DNA of 64,000 bases from Arcobacter defluvii (GTDB lineage: Bacteria; Campylobacterota; Campylobacteria; Campylobacterales; Arcobacteraceae), in NCBI RefSeq assembly GCF_013201725.1, contig NZ_CP053835.1, positions 62,001 through 126,000 of the forward strand, written 5' to 3'. The notes beneath the pieces are model-generated. The model did not search any database. It saw only the letters and a program-made list of their open reading frames with translations, and was not told the DNA's origin. Positions within the stretch are counted from its first letter, which is position 1. The number at the start of each line of letters is the position of its first letter. Both the position numbers and the translations under genes were made by a program. This document shows positions 7,819-15,913 of this stretch, piece by piece.

Positions 7819-9147
7819 ATGGTTGAAAGATACGCAAGAGAAGAAATGGCAAAGAATTGGACGCAACATGCAAGATATGCAGCATGGCTTGAAGTTGAAA
7901 AGGCTGCTGTAAAAGCTTGGAATAAATTAGGACTTATTCCAGATTCTGATTGTGAGAAAATTGTAAAAAATGCAACTTTTTCAGTTGAAAGAATCGAAGA
8001 AATCGAAGCTATTACAAAACATGATTTAATTGCTTTTAATACAAGTGTATCTGAATCATTAGGAGATGAATCAAGATGGTTCCATTATGGTATGACTTCA
8101 TCAGATGCTGTTGATACAGGTGTTGCACTTCAAATGAGAGACTCTTTAAAAATTATTATTGAAGATGTAAAAATGTTGATGGAATCTATCAAAAAAAGAG
8201 CATTTGAACACAAAATGACTCTAATGGTAGGTAGAAGCCATGGTATTCATGGTGAGCCAATTACTTTTGGTTTAACATTAGCTGTTTGGTATGATGAAGT
8301 TGCAAGGCACTTAAAAAATTTAGAAGAAACTATGGATGTTATTGCAGTTGGACAAATTTCAGGAGCTATGGGTAACTTTGCTCACGCACCACTTGAACTT
8401 GAAGAGTATGCGATGGCAGAACTTGGTCTTAAACCAGAACCTTGTTCAAATCAAGTTATTCACAGAGATAGATATGCTAGACTTGCTACGGCTTTAGCAC
8501 TTTTAGCATCTTCTGTTGAAAAATTTGCAGTTCAAGTAAGACATTTACAAAGAACAGAAGTTTACGAAGCTGAAGAATATTTTGCAAAAGGGCAAAAAGG
8601 GTCTTCTGCAATGCCACATAAAAGAAACCCAATATTAACTGAAAATATTACAGGACTTGCAAGAATGATAAGAGCTTATGCAATTCCTGCTATGGAAAAT
8701 GTTGCACTTTGGCATGAAAGAGATATTTCTCACTCATCAACTGAAAGATTTTGGTTACCAGATGCTTTTATCACAACTGATTTTATGTTACATAGAATGA
8801 ATAGCGTTATTGCAAATCTTACAGTTATGCCTGAAAATATGATGAAAAACTTAAACTTAACTGGTGGATTAGTATTCTCTCAAAGAGTTTTATTAGAACT
8901 TCCACTTGCTGGTGTAAGTAGAGAAGATGCTTATAGAATTGTTCAAAGAAATGCTATGAAAGTTTGGGAAGAGATTCAAAAAGGAAAACCAACTACAAAT
9001 GAAAAAGGTGAATCTTTATATCTTCAATATCTATTAGGTGATGAAGAGTTAAGAGCATCATTAAGTGAAGAGCAAATTAGAGAGTGTTTTAACTTTGATT
9101 ATTACACAAAAAATGTAGACGCTATTTTTAATAGAGTTTTTAAATAA
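7819..9147 (+). CDS. purB: adenylosuccinate lyase
   Basis: PurB catalyses two fumarate-releasing steps in purine synthesis: SAICAR to AICAR, and adenylosuccinate to AMP. The 442-residue protein has the fumarase/aspartase superfamily signature SSAMPHKRNP (about residues 261-270), the upstream TSSDAVDTG and the GRSHGIHGEPITFG active-site segment, at the length of the short bacterial type. AAGGGAC precedes the ATG. nrdA follows after 14 bp, so purine synthesis and deoxynucleotide production are probably co-transcribed. Confidence 0.96.
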   Translation: MVERYAREEMAKNWTQHARYAAWLEVEKAAVKAWNKLGLIPDSDCEKIVKNATFSVERIEEIEAITKHDLIAFNTSVSESLGDESRWFHYGMTSSDAVDTGVALQMRDSLKIIIEDVKMLMESIKKRAFEHKMTLMVGRSHGIHGEPITFGLTLAVWYDEVARHLKNLEETMDVIAVGQISGAMGNFAHAPLELEEYAMAELGLKPEPCSNQVIHRDRYARLATALALLASSVEKFAVQVRHLQRTEVYEAEEYFAKGQKGSSAMPHKRNPILTENITGLARMIRAYAIPAMENVALWHERDISHSSTERFWLPDAFITTDFMLHRMNSVIANLTVMPENMMKNLNLTGGLVFSQRVLLELPLAGVSREDAYRIVQRNAMKVWEEIQKGKPTTNEKGESLYLQYLLGDEELRASLSEEQIRECFNFDYYTKNVDAIFNRVFK

Positions 9148-9161
9148 TAAGGTAGTATTTT

Positions 9162-11546
9162 ATGGGAATTATGATTCAAAAAAGAAATGGTCGTAAAGAA
9201 GTTTTAGATATTACTAAAATTCAAAAAATGACTGTAGAGGCAACAGCTGATTTAGATGGTGTTAGTCAAAGTGAGTTAGAGCTTGATGCTCAAATCAAAT
9301 TTATTGATGGTATGAGTAGTTCAGATATTCAAGATGCTTTAATAAAAACAGCAGTTGAAAAAATAGATATAGATGTTCCAAACTGGACATTTGTAGCTGC
9401 TAGATTATTTGTATTTGATTTATACCATAGGGTTGGAAAAGTAACTCATGGTATTAAAGGTGAGCCATATTGCCATTTAAGAGATTATCTAAGATATGGT
9501 AAAGAAGCTGGAAGATTAATTCCAAGTTTGGGTGAAGGTTATGATTTAGAAGACTTAAATGCATATATTAAACCTGAAAGAGACTTTTTATTTAACTACC
9601 TAGGTATTAAAACTTTATACGATAGATATTTAATCAAAAATAGAAATGCAGAGCCAATAGAACTTCCTCAACAAATGTTTATGGCAATTGCAATGTTCTT
9701 AGCTCAAGATGAAAAAAATAAACAACAATGTGCAAAACAATTTTATGATGTTATTTCTAAATTTGAAGTAATGCTTGCAACTCCAACATTATCAAATGCT
9801 AGAACAAATAGACATCAATTATCATCTTGTTATATTGGGTCAAGTCCTGATAACATAGAAGGTATTTTTGATGGATACAAAGAGATGGCACTTTTATCTA
9901 AATATGGTGGAGGAATTGGTTGGGATTGGAACCAAATCAGAGCTTTAGGTGGAGTTATTGATGACCACAAAAGTGCTGCTGGTGGAACTGTACCATTCTT
10001 AAAAATCACAAATGATATTGCAATTGCTGTTGACCAATTAGGTACAAGAAAAGGTGCAATTGCTGTTTATATGGAACCATGGCATATGGATATTGTAGAT
10101 TTTGTTGATTTAAAGAAAAACTCTGGTGAAGAAAGAAGACGTGCTCACGATTTATTTCCTGCACTTTGGATTACAGATTTATTCATGGAAAGAGTTTTAG
10201 AAGATTCTCATTGGACTTTGTTTGATCCTTATGAAGTTAAAGATTTAAGTGAATGTTATGGTGATGAGTTCAAAGCAAAATATATTGCTTATGAAAATGA
10301 TGAATCTATCACAAAAGATAGAATGAAAGCTAAAGATTTATGGAAAAAAATCTTAACTTCATATTTTGAAGTTGGAAGTCCATTTTTATGTTTCAAAGAC
10401 AATGCAAATAGAGCAAATCCAAATTCACACGTGGGACACATCAGAAGCTCAAATCTTTGTACAGAGATTTTCCAAAATACAAATCCAAATTACTACAAAA
10501 TTAGACTTGAGTTTGTAGATGGATCAGTATCAACTTATGATGAAGAAGATTTAGTATTAGTTGATGGTGGAATTACTAAAAAAGCAAACAAAGTTTCTGC
10601 ACTTGATAGTATTAATGGAAAAAGAGTATTTATAGTTGAGAAAGAAAAAATTGATGGAGATACAGCTGTTTGTAACCTAGCTTCTGTAAATCTTTCAAGA
10701 ATAAATACAAAAGAGGACATCGAAAGAGTAGTTCCAATTGCTATTAGAATGCTTGATAATGTAATAGATTTAAACTTCTATCCACTTAAAAAAGTAAAAG
10801 TAACAAACCTAAAATCAAGAAGTATTGGTCTTGGTGTTATGGGTGAAGCTGAAATGTTGGCTGAATATAAACTAGCTTGGGGTTCAAATGAACACTTCAA
10901 AAAAATTGACCAAGTTATGGAATCAATTTCATATAACGCAATTAAATCAAGTTCAGATTTAGCAATTGAAAAAGGTATTTATCCAACATTTGAAGGTTCA
11001 AAATGGTCTTTAGGAATTATGCCTCATGACCATGCACCACAAGCTGTAAATGCACTTGTAGATAAAGACTTATTTGATACTTCTTATGATTGGGATGTAT
11101 TAAGAGAAAAAGTTAAAAAAGATGGTATGAGAAATGGTTACTTAATGGCTGTTGCTCCTACTTCATCTATTTCGATTTTAGTTGGAACTACACAAGCAAT
11201 TGAGCCAGTTTACAAAAGAAAATGGTTTGAAGAGAATTTATCAGGATTAATCCCTGTTGTTGTACCAAAATTATCACCTGAAACTTGGGCATATTATACA
11301 CCTGCATTTGAAATTGATCAATTACAAGTTATTAAAGCAGCTGCAATTAGACAAAAATGGATAGACCAAGGGCAATCAACAAATATTTTTATGAGTTTAG
11401 ATAAAGCAAGTGGGAAATATTTACATGAAATCTATACATTAGCCTGGAAGCTTGGACTTAAATCAACATATTATTTAAGAAGCCAAAGTCCAGAAGCAAA
11501 AAATGATGTAGAAGATAGAAGTATGGAGTGTGCAGGTTGTCAATAA
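9162..11546 (+). CDS. nrdA: ribonucleoside-diphosphate reductase alpha subunit
   Basis: The large subunit of class Ia ribonucleotide reductase reduces NDPs to dNDPs. It has an N-terminal ATP-cone (about residues 3-90). The active-site cysteines lie in LSSCYIGS (about residue 224), SNLCTEIF (about 433) and AVCNLASVNL (about 504), with the C-terminal redox pair ECAGCQ. At 794 residues it is slightly longer than E. coli NrdA. Most of the excess is an insert between the second and third cysteines: 71 residues apart here against 23 in E. coli, with a beta-rich look. It is followed by nrdB and preceded closely by purB. Confidence 0.96.
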   Translation: MGIMIQKRNGRKEVLDITKIQKMTVEATADLDGVSQSELELDAQIKFIDGMSSSDIQDALIKTAVEKIDIDVPNWTFVAARLFVFDLYHRVGKVTHGIKGEPYCHLRDYLRYGKEAGRLIPSLGEGYDLEDLNAYIKPERDFLFNYLGIKTLYDRYLIKNRNAEPIELPQQMFMAIAMFLAQDEKNKQQCAKQFYDVISKFEVMLATPTLSNARTNRHQLSSCYIGSSPDNIEGIFDGYKEMALLSKYGGGIGWDWNQIRALGGVIDDHKSAAGGTVPFLKITNDIAIAVDQLGTRKGAIAVYMEPWHMDIVDFVDLKKNSGEERRRAHDLFPALWITDLFMERVLEDSHWTLFDPYEVKDLSECYGDEFKAKYIAYENDESITKDRMKAKDLWKKILTSYFEVGSPFLCFKDNANRANPNSHVGHIRSSNLCTEIFQNTNPNYYKIRLEFVDGSVSTYDEEDLVLVDGGITKKANKVSALDSINGKRVFIVEKEKIDGDTAVCNLASVNLSRINTKEDIERVVPIAIRMLDNVIDLNFYPLKKVKVTNLKSRSIGLGVMGEAEMLAEYKLAWGSNEHFKKIDQVMESISYNAIKSSSDLAIEKGIYPTFEGSKWSLGIMPHDHAPQAVNALVDKDLFDTSYDWDVLREKVKKDGMRNGYLMAVAPTSSISILVGTTQAIEPVYKRKWFEENLSGLIPVVVPKLSPETWAYYTPAFEIDQLQVIKAAAIRQKWIDQGQSTNIFMSLDKASGKYLHEIYTLAWKLGLKSTYYLRSQSPEAKNDVEDRSMECAGCQ

Positions 11547-11605
11547 GATAACCTCATTTCATAAAATAGATTTGAATAAAATATTGAAAATATAGAGGAC
11601 TACTA

Positions 11606-12625
11606 ATGGAAAGAAAAACTAATTATAACCCTGATTCTAAAGAGAGCTTAAATGATAGAAGAGTTTTTGGTGGAAATAGTGATGGAATGATCAATTTCAC
11701 AAAAATGAAATATCAATGGGCATTGAATCTTTGGGATACAATGGAAGCAAATACTTGGTTTCCAAGAGAAGTTCAGATGACAGGTGATGCAAAGGATTAT
11801 AAGTTTTTAACACCAGCTGAAAAAAGAATGTATGATTTAGTTTTAAGTCAGCTTATTTTTATGGATTCATTACAAACAAATAATTTGATGGATAATATAA
11901 ATCCATATATAACTGCACCTGAAATAAATGCTTGTTTAGCAAGACAATCTTATGAAGAAGCGAATCATAGTAAATCTTATGCGGTTATGGTTGAGTCTAT
12001 TTCAGATAATACAGATTTGATTTATGATATGTGGAAAAATGATGCAAAATTGAGAGAAAAAAACAAGTATATTGCAGATGTTTATAAAAATCTTTCAGGT
12101 GAAATCACTGATGAAAAGATTGTTTTAGCACTTTTTGCAAATCAGATTTTAGAAGGTTTATATTTTTATGCAGGATTTGCAGCTATTTATGCCCTTGGAA
12201 AATCAGGAAAAATGCTTGGGTCTTCACAAATGATTAGATTTATCCAAAGAGATGAAGTAACTCACCTTTTACTTTTCCAAAATATGATAAATAGTGTTAG
12301 AAAAGAAAGACCTGACTTATTCACACAAGAGTTAGAAGAAACTGTAAGAGCAATGTTCAGAAAAGCGGTAGAGCTTGAAGCATCTTGGGGAGCGTATATC
12401 ACTCAAGGTCAAATTCTTGGATTTACAGATGGAATAATCAAACAATATATTCAATATTTAGCAGATAGAAGACTTGAAGCTGTTGGATATAAACCAGAAT
12501 ACAATGTAAAACATCCTATTCCATGGGTTGATGGTTATGCATCTTTCAATGACCAAAGAACGAATTTCTTCGAAGGGAATGTTGTGAATTATTCTAAGGG
12601 TTCTATTGATTTTGATGATTTTTAG
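11606..12625 (+). CDS. nrdB: ribonucleoside-diphosphate reductase beta subunit
   Basis: The small subunit carries the diiron centre and stable tyrosyl radical that starts catalysis in NrdA. The 339-residue protein shows the metal ligands and radical site in the expected order: EANHSKSY (Glu, His and the radical Tyr), [11 protein letters not shown] (Glu) and QRDEVTHLL (Glu, His). It lies 59 bp after nrdA with AGAGGAC before the ATG, so the two subunits are co-expressed. The Tyr in the EANHSKSY block argues for class Ia rather than the Tyr-less class Ic. Confidence 0.96.
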   Translation: MERKTNYNPDSKESLNDRRVFGGNSDGMINFTKMKYQWALNLWDTMEANTWFPREVQMTGDAKDYKFLTPAEKRMYDLVLSQLIFMDSLQTNNLMDNINPYITAPEINACLARQSYEEANHSKSYAVMVESISDNTDLIYDMWKNDAKLREKNKYIADVYKNLSGEITDEKIVLALFANQILEGLYFYAGFAAIYALGKSGKMLGSSQMIRFIQRDEVTHLLLFQNMINSVRKERPDLFTQELEETVRAMFRKAVELEASWGAYITQGQILGFTDGIIKQYIQYLADRRLEAVGYKPEYNVKHPIPWVDGYASFNDQRTNFFEGNVVNYSKGSIDFDDF

Positions 12626-12643
12626 AGTATATGAGGAAAACTT

Positions 12644-13015
12644 ATGGGCTCTAAAAATAGAATTTTATTAGGACATATAACAAATAGAATTACACATTAT
12701 TTTAGGAATACATTTGAAAATGATATTTATATTACTAAGGTTACAGCTGAAAAAATTAAGATTAAACATTCACCTTTAGATAAAGAATTTATTTATAATA
12801 ATAATTTTCAAATAATTGTTGATAATACAATTTATATAAATTATGATGTGGAAGATAATTCTTGGGAGTGTTTATCTAAAATTGAAGATAAGTATTACTT
12901 TTATGTACTAATTGTAAATAATAAGTCTACTCATGTTAAAAGTTTATATATTCCTAAACTTAAGAAAATTGAAGTGAAGTTTTTTAAAAATGAAAAAGCA
13001 AAAAAGATACTCTAG
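12644..13015 (+). CDS. hypothetical protein downstream of nrdB
   Basis: A 123-residue protein that I cannot assign. It is rich in Lys, Ile, Asn and Tyr, with alternating strands (IYITKVTAEKIKIKH, then YYFYVLIVNN) suggesting a small beta-rich fold. It has one Cys and no signal peptide or membrane segment. It begins 18 bp after nrdB with AGGAAA before the ATG, so it is probably read from the nrd transcript. It ends about 25 bp before the GC-rich structured element. Confidence 0.55.
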   Translation: MGSKNRILLGHITNRITHYFRNTFENDIYITKVTAEKIKIKHSPLDKEFIYNNNFQIIVDNTIYINYDVEDNSWECLSKIEDKYYFYVLIVNNKSTHVKSLYIPKLKKIEVKFFKNEKAKKIL

Positions 13016-13039
13016 AAGAAGAAAAATTACAACAAACTA

Positions 13040-13137
13040 AGAGGCGGGAGGGAAGCTCCCCGCATCTTTCCTGAACTGGTTACGCCCCGCAAAATGCTAA
13101 AAGTTCAAGGCACATGGAATCCCGTGTTTCCACCTCT
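13040..13137. ncRNA. GC-rich structured non-coding element, family unknown
   Basis: A 98-bp block far richer in G+C than everything around it, with no open frame that looks coding. AGAGG (13040-13044) pairs with CCTCT (13133-13137) as a closing stem. Inside are a GC hairpin with arms near 13044-13049 and 13057-13063, and TGAACT (13072-13077) pairing with AGTTCA (13102-13107). CACATGGAATCCCGTG (13111-13126) can form a third imperfect hairpin. In an AT-rich genome this profile is typical of a structural RNA. The GGAAGCTCCCCGC and GGAATCCC segments also recall the 3' ends of IS200/IS605 TnpB elements, so a transposon relic is possible. The strand is not determined. Confidence 0.5.
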
Positions 13138-13259
13138 CTCAATTTATTTTAAGTATTCTTACATAAAAATAGTAAAAATATGCTTATTCTGAATAAATCT
13201 TAAACTCTAACTAAACCAAATTTGTTAAACTATCCTCCTTTTAAATTGGAGAAAATAAA

Positions 13260-13691
13260 ATGTTCACAGAAATAATAAAACCAAGATTTTTAGAAACAGA
13301 TGCACTTGGGCATATTAATAACAATACTTACGGTGTGTGGTTTGAAGCTGCACGAGATGAGATATTTCGTATCTTTATGCCAAAAGCAAATATCAAAGAG
13401 TGGAATCTTATCATGGCTCACAGCTCTTTTGATTTCCTAAAAGAAGTATTTTGGGGTAAGGAAGTTATAGTAAAAACTGGAGTTACAAAACTTGGTAATT
13501 CATCTATTGAATTAAGCCATGCAGTTTATCAAGATGGAAAACTTTGTACAACAGGAAAATGTATATTAATACACTTTAATTTTGTTACAAAAACATCTGT
13601 AAAAATTCCTGATGATATAAGAGAAACATTAGAAGAACACCTATTTACAAATCATTGGCCAAAAACTTTAGATGAATTGGAACACTTATAA
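13260..13691 (+). CDS. acyl-CoA thioesterase (YbgC/4HBT hotdog family)
   Basis: A 143-residue hotdog-fold thioesterase that hydrolyses acyl-CoA esters. The 4-hydroxybenzoyl-CoA thioesterase signature is near the N-terminus: ETDALGHINNNTYGVWFEAAR (about residues 12-32), containing the conserved Asp, His and Asn. Length is that of a single-domain member. A GGAG ribosome site lies 8 bp upstream. It is followed after 11 bp by a VOC-superfamily gene, so the pair is probably one operon. Acyl chain preference cannot be predicted. Confidence 0.85.
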   Translation: MFTEIIKPRFLETDALGHINNNTYGVWFEAARDEIFRIFMPKANIKEWNLIMAHSSFDFLKEVFWGKEVIVKTGVTKLGNSSIELSHAVYQDGKLCTTGKCILIHFNFVTKTSVKIPDDIRETLEEHLFTNHWPKTLDELEHL

Positions 13692-13702
13692 TAGGAAATA
13701 TT

Positions 13703-14092
13703 ATGATAAAAATAAATAGATTAGACCACTTAGTTTTAACTGTAAAAAATATAGATAAAACAGTAGAGTTTTATACAAATGTTTTGGGTATGGAAAAAGA
13801 GATTTTCAAAGGTACAAGAGTTGCTTTAAAATTTGGCAATCAGAAAATTAATCTACATCTATTAGGAAGCGAATTTGAGCCAAAAGCATTTAATGTTAAA
13901 GCTGGTAGTGCTGATTTGTGTTTCATAATAGAAACACCTTTACGTGAAGCAAAAAATCATATAGAGAGTTTAGGTATAGAAATTGAAGAAGGAATTGTAA
14001 GTAGAACAGGAGCTAATGGCGAAATAAAATCTATTTATGTAAGAGATCCAGATAAGAATTTAATAGAATTATCAAACTATAAAAGCAAGTAA
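13703..14092 (+). CDS. VOC-family (glyoxalase/bleomycin resistance) protein
   Basis: A 129-residue metal-dependent VOC-fold protein. Both beta-alpha-beta-beta-beta modules are visible: RLDHLVLTVKNIDKTVEFYTN at the start and YVRDPDKNLIELSNY at the end, holding the usual His and Glu ligands, with INLHLLG in the middle. The family includes glyoxalase I, ring-cleaving dioxygenases and virulence-type VOC proteins, so the substrate is open. It is probably co-transcribed with the thioesterase. Its stop codon lies within a bidirectional terminator. Confidence 0.85.
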   Translation: MIKINRLDHLVLTVKNIDKTVEFYTNVLGMEKEIFKGTRVALKFGNQKINLHLLGSEFEPKAFNVKAGSADLCFIIETPLREAKNHIESLGIEIEEGIVSRTGANGEIKSIYVRDPDKNLIELSNYKSK

Positions 14093-14103
14093 AACTTGCT
14101 TTT
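14081..14103. terminator. bidirectional terminator between convergent genes
   Basis: AAAAGCAAG (14081-14089) and CTTGCTTTT (14095-14103) form a perfect 9-bp stem with a TAAAA loop. A/T tracts on both sides make it usable from both strands, ending the VOC gene (+) and the dienelactone-hydrolase-like gene (-). Confidence 0.8.
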
Positions 14104-14830
14104 ATTTTAAAGTTTCTTCTAAAACTTCTGTAAATCTTTTCCAAGATTTTTTATCTGCATCTTCCCTATAACTTTTTGCTCCAAATACTGTAAAGGCATG
14201 AGGTGCTCCACTATAAGTTATCATTTCATGGTTAAGTCCAGTTTTTTCTAGTTCTACTGCTAAATCAGCAAATTCACTAAAAGGCACAACCATATCTGCA
14301 CTTCCATGGAAAACTACAATTTTTCCTTTAGTATTTTTATAGTCTTCTCCTACTGGTGTTGCTAAATTTCCATGAAAAGGAACAAATGCTTTTAAATCAG
14401 CTCCACTTCTTGCCATCTCTAAAATAGAACTTCCACCAAAACAATAACCCATTCCTAATGAATTCGTTGTATTAAGACCTAGTTTTTTCGCCTCTTCAAA
14501 TCCAGCATTTAGTCTTTTTCTCATCTCTTCTCTATTATCATATAAAGATTTTGTCATTGCTTTTTTATCTGCAAGTTCAGTTGGACGAATACCTTTTCCA
14601 TATAAATCAACTGCAAAAACTGAATAACCTAAATCTTTTAACATAGAAGCTCTTTTTATTTCATAATCAGTAATTCCATCCCAATCATGAACCATATAAA
14701 CTAATGGTGCATTTTTTGATGCACTTACATAGTAGCCTTCATAATCTTTTCCATCAATTTTATAAGTAATATTTCCATCTGCAAAAGCAAGTGAAACTAA
14801 AGTAACCATAGATAAAACAAATTTTTTCAT
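14102..14830 (-). CDS. exported dienelactone hydrolase family protein
   Basis: A 242-residue alpha/beta hydrolase with a signal peptide (MKKFVLSMVTLVSLAFA). The nucleophile elbow GMGYCFGGSS with Cys, the Asp in HGSADMVVPF and the His in GAPHAFTVFG give the Cys-Asp-His triad of the dienelactone hydrolase family. Export to the periplasm separates it from the cytoplasmic chlorocatechol enzymes, so the substrate is probably not dienelactone. It lies 9 bp after a small cytochrome c gene, suggesting a shared transcript. Confidence 0.85.
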   Translation of the reverse strand: MKKFVLSMVTLVSLAFADGNITYKIDGKDYEGYYVSASKNAPLVYMVHDWDGITDYEIKRASMLKDLGYSVFAVDLYGKGIRPTELADKKAMTKSLYDNREEMRKRLNAGFEEAKKLGLNTTNSLGMGYCFGGSSILEMARSGADLKAFVPFHGNLATPVGEDYKNTKGKIVVFHGSADMVVPFSEFADLAVELEKTGLNHEMITYSGAPHAFTVFGAKSYREDADKKSWKRFTEVLEETLK

Positions 14831-14839
14831 ATATTTTCC

Positions 14840-15334
14840 TTATTTGAATTCTAATTCTTCTTTGTGGAAGAAGCTATTAATTCCATTGAATCCTTCTAAA
14901 AAGTATAAGTAGTGATTTACTTGATAGATTTCTTCTTCACTAACTTTTCCTTTAAGGCTTGGCATAGTTTTAAAGTGTCTTATTACACCTTCTAAACAGA
15001 TAGTTTTTGCTCTATCTGGATTAAATAGATAATCTTTCATAAACTCTTCTGTTTGATGGAGTTGGAACTCTATATCATCTCTATGACCGATTTGTTGTTT
15101 TAATCTAAAAGAGATTTCATTTCCAGTTGGAGCTTTTAGATTTAACAGTTTATTATTTTCTTCTATAAAATTTTTCATTAAAAGTGGAATATCCATATAT
15201 TTTTCATGGCATTCCATACATTTTTTTTCAAAAACTTTTTCACCTTTTTCGTAAAGAAGTTTATCAAATTCTTCAGGAACATCTGAAGCAAAAACAGCAC
15301 TTAAAAACACCAATAAACTTACTATTGTTTTCAT
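14840..15334 (-). CDS. small monohaem c-type cytochrome
   Basis: A 164-residue periplasmic protein with a signal peptide (MKTIVSLLVFLSAVFA) and one haem c motif, CMECH, at residues 39-43. A Met in the second half (MPSLKGKVSEEEI) could be the sixth ligand. I chose the ATG at 15334 because AAGGAG lies 7 bp upstream and the signal peptide then starts the protein; an in-frame ATG nine codons upstream (15361) would spoil it. The middle of the protein is not recognisable. It probably shuttles electrons, and precedes the exported hydrolase gene by 9 bp. Confidence 0.75.
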   Translation of the reverse strand: MKTIVSLLVFLSAVFASDVPEEFDKLLYEKGEKVFEKKCMECHEKYMDIPLLMKNFIEENNKLLNLKAPTGNEISFRLKQQIGHRDDIEFQLHQTEEFMKDYLFNPDRAKTICLEGVIRHFKTMPSLKGKVSEEEIYQVNHYLYFLEGFNGINSFFHKEELEFK

Positions 15335-15420
15335 TGTAACTCCTTTTTTTAATTCTATCACAAAAAAATAGTTTCAAATAAATTTTTTCGATAAAATTAC
15401 AAAAACAAAAAAGAGGATAT

Positions 15421-15891
15421 ATGGCCTTAGAAATAGAAAGAAAATACCTTGTAGATTTTGAAAAACTTGGAACTTTAGAAAATGGAAATAGAATAAAACA
15501 AGGTTATTTATCAACAAATAAAGATGCAGTTGTTCGAGTGCGAGTAAAAAATGATAAAGCATATTTAACTATAAAAGGTTCAAATATTGGAGCAACTAGA
15601 TTGGAGTTTGAATATGAAATACCAGTAGATGAAGCAAATGAGATGCTTGATAAACTTTGTCAAAAGCCAGTTATTGATAAAACAAGATATTTGATAGATT
15701 ATGAAAATCATACTTTTGAACTTGATATTTTTTATGGTGACAATGATGGTTTAGTTGTTGCAGAAGTTGAGCTTTTAGATGAAAATGAAACTATCAAACT
15801 TCCTTCTTGGATAAAAGAAGAAGTTACATCGGATGAAAGATATTACAACTCAAATTTGATGAAAAATCCATATAAAAACTGGAAGAAATAA
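15421..15891 (+). CDS. CYTH domain triphosphate-binding protein
   Basis: A 156-residue protein of the CYTH/triphosphate tunnel superfamily, which binds or hydrolyses triphosphates or inorganic tripolyphosphate. The N-terminal EIERKYLV is the EXEXK signature. Alternating charged strands follow (VVRVRVKNDKAYLTIKG, and ELDIFYGDNDGLVVAEVEL), forming the tunnel. Single-domain proteins of this size are often tripolyphosphatases. It stands alone, facing away from the cytochrome gene, and ends at a strong terminator shared with hcp. Confidence 0.88.
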   Translation: MALEIERKYLVDFEKLGTLENGNRIKQGYLSTNKDAVVRVRVKNDKAYLTIKGSNIGATRLEFEYEIPVDEANEMLDKLCQKPVIDKTRYLIDYENHTFELDIFYGDNDGLVVAEVELLDENETIKLPSWIKEEVTSDERYYNSNLMKNPYKNWKK

Positions 15892-15913
15892 AGAGAATAA
15901 ATTCTCTTTATTT
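15886..15913. terminator. bidirectional terminator between CYTH gene and hcp
   Basis: A 13-bp perfect stem (AAATAAAGAGAAT / ATTCTCTTTATTT) with a two-base AA loop, flanked by a T-run on the plus strand. It separates the convergent CYTH and hcp genes. Confidence 0.85.

Noticed and set aside
13040-13137. SRP (4.5S) RNA or tRNA-Sec, suggested by the ~98-nt length and closing stem
   Set aside because: The highly conserved GGAAGGAAGCAG-type apical loop of SRP RNA is absent on both strands, and no cloverleaf with a proper T-loop and TCA anticodon could be drawn.
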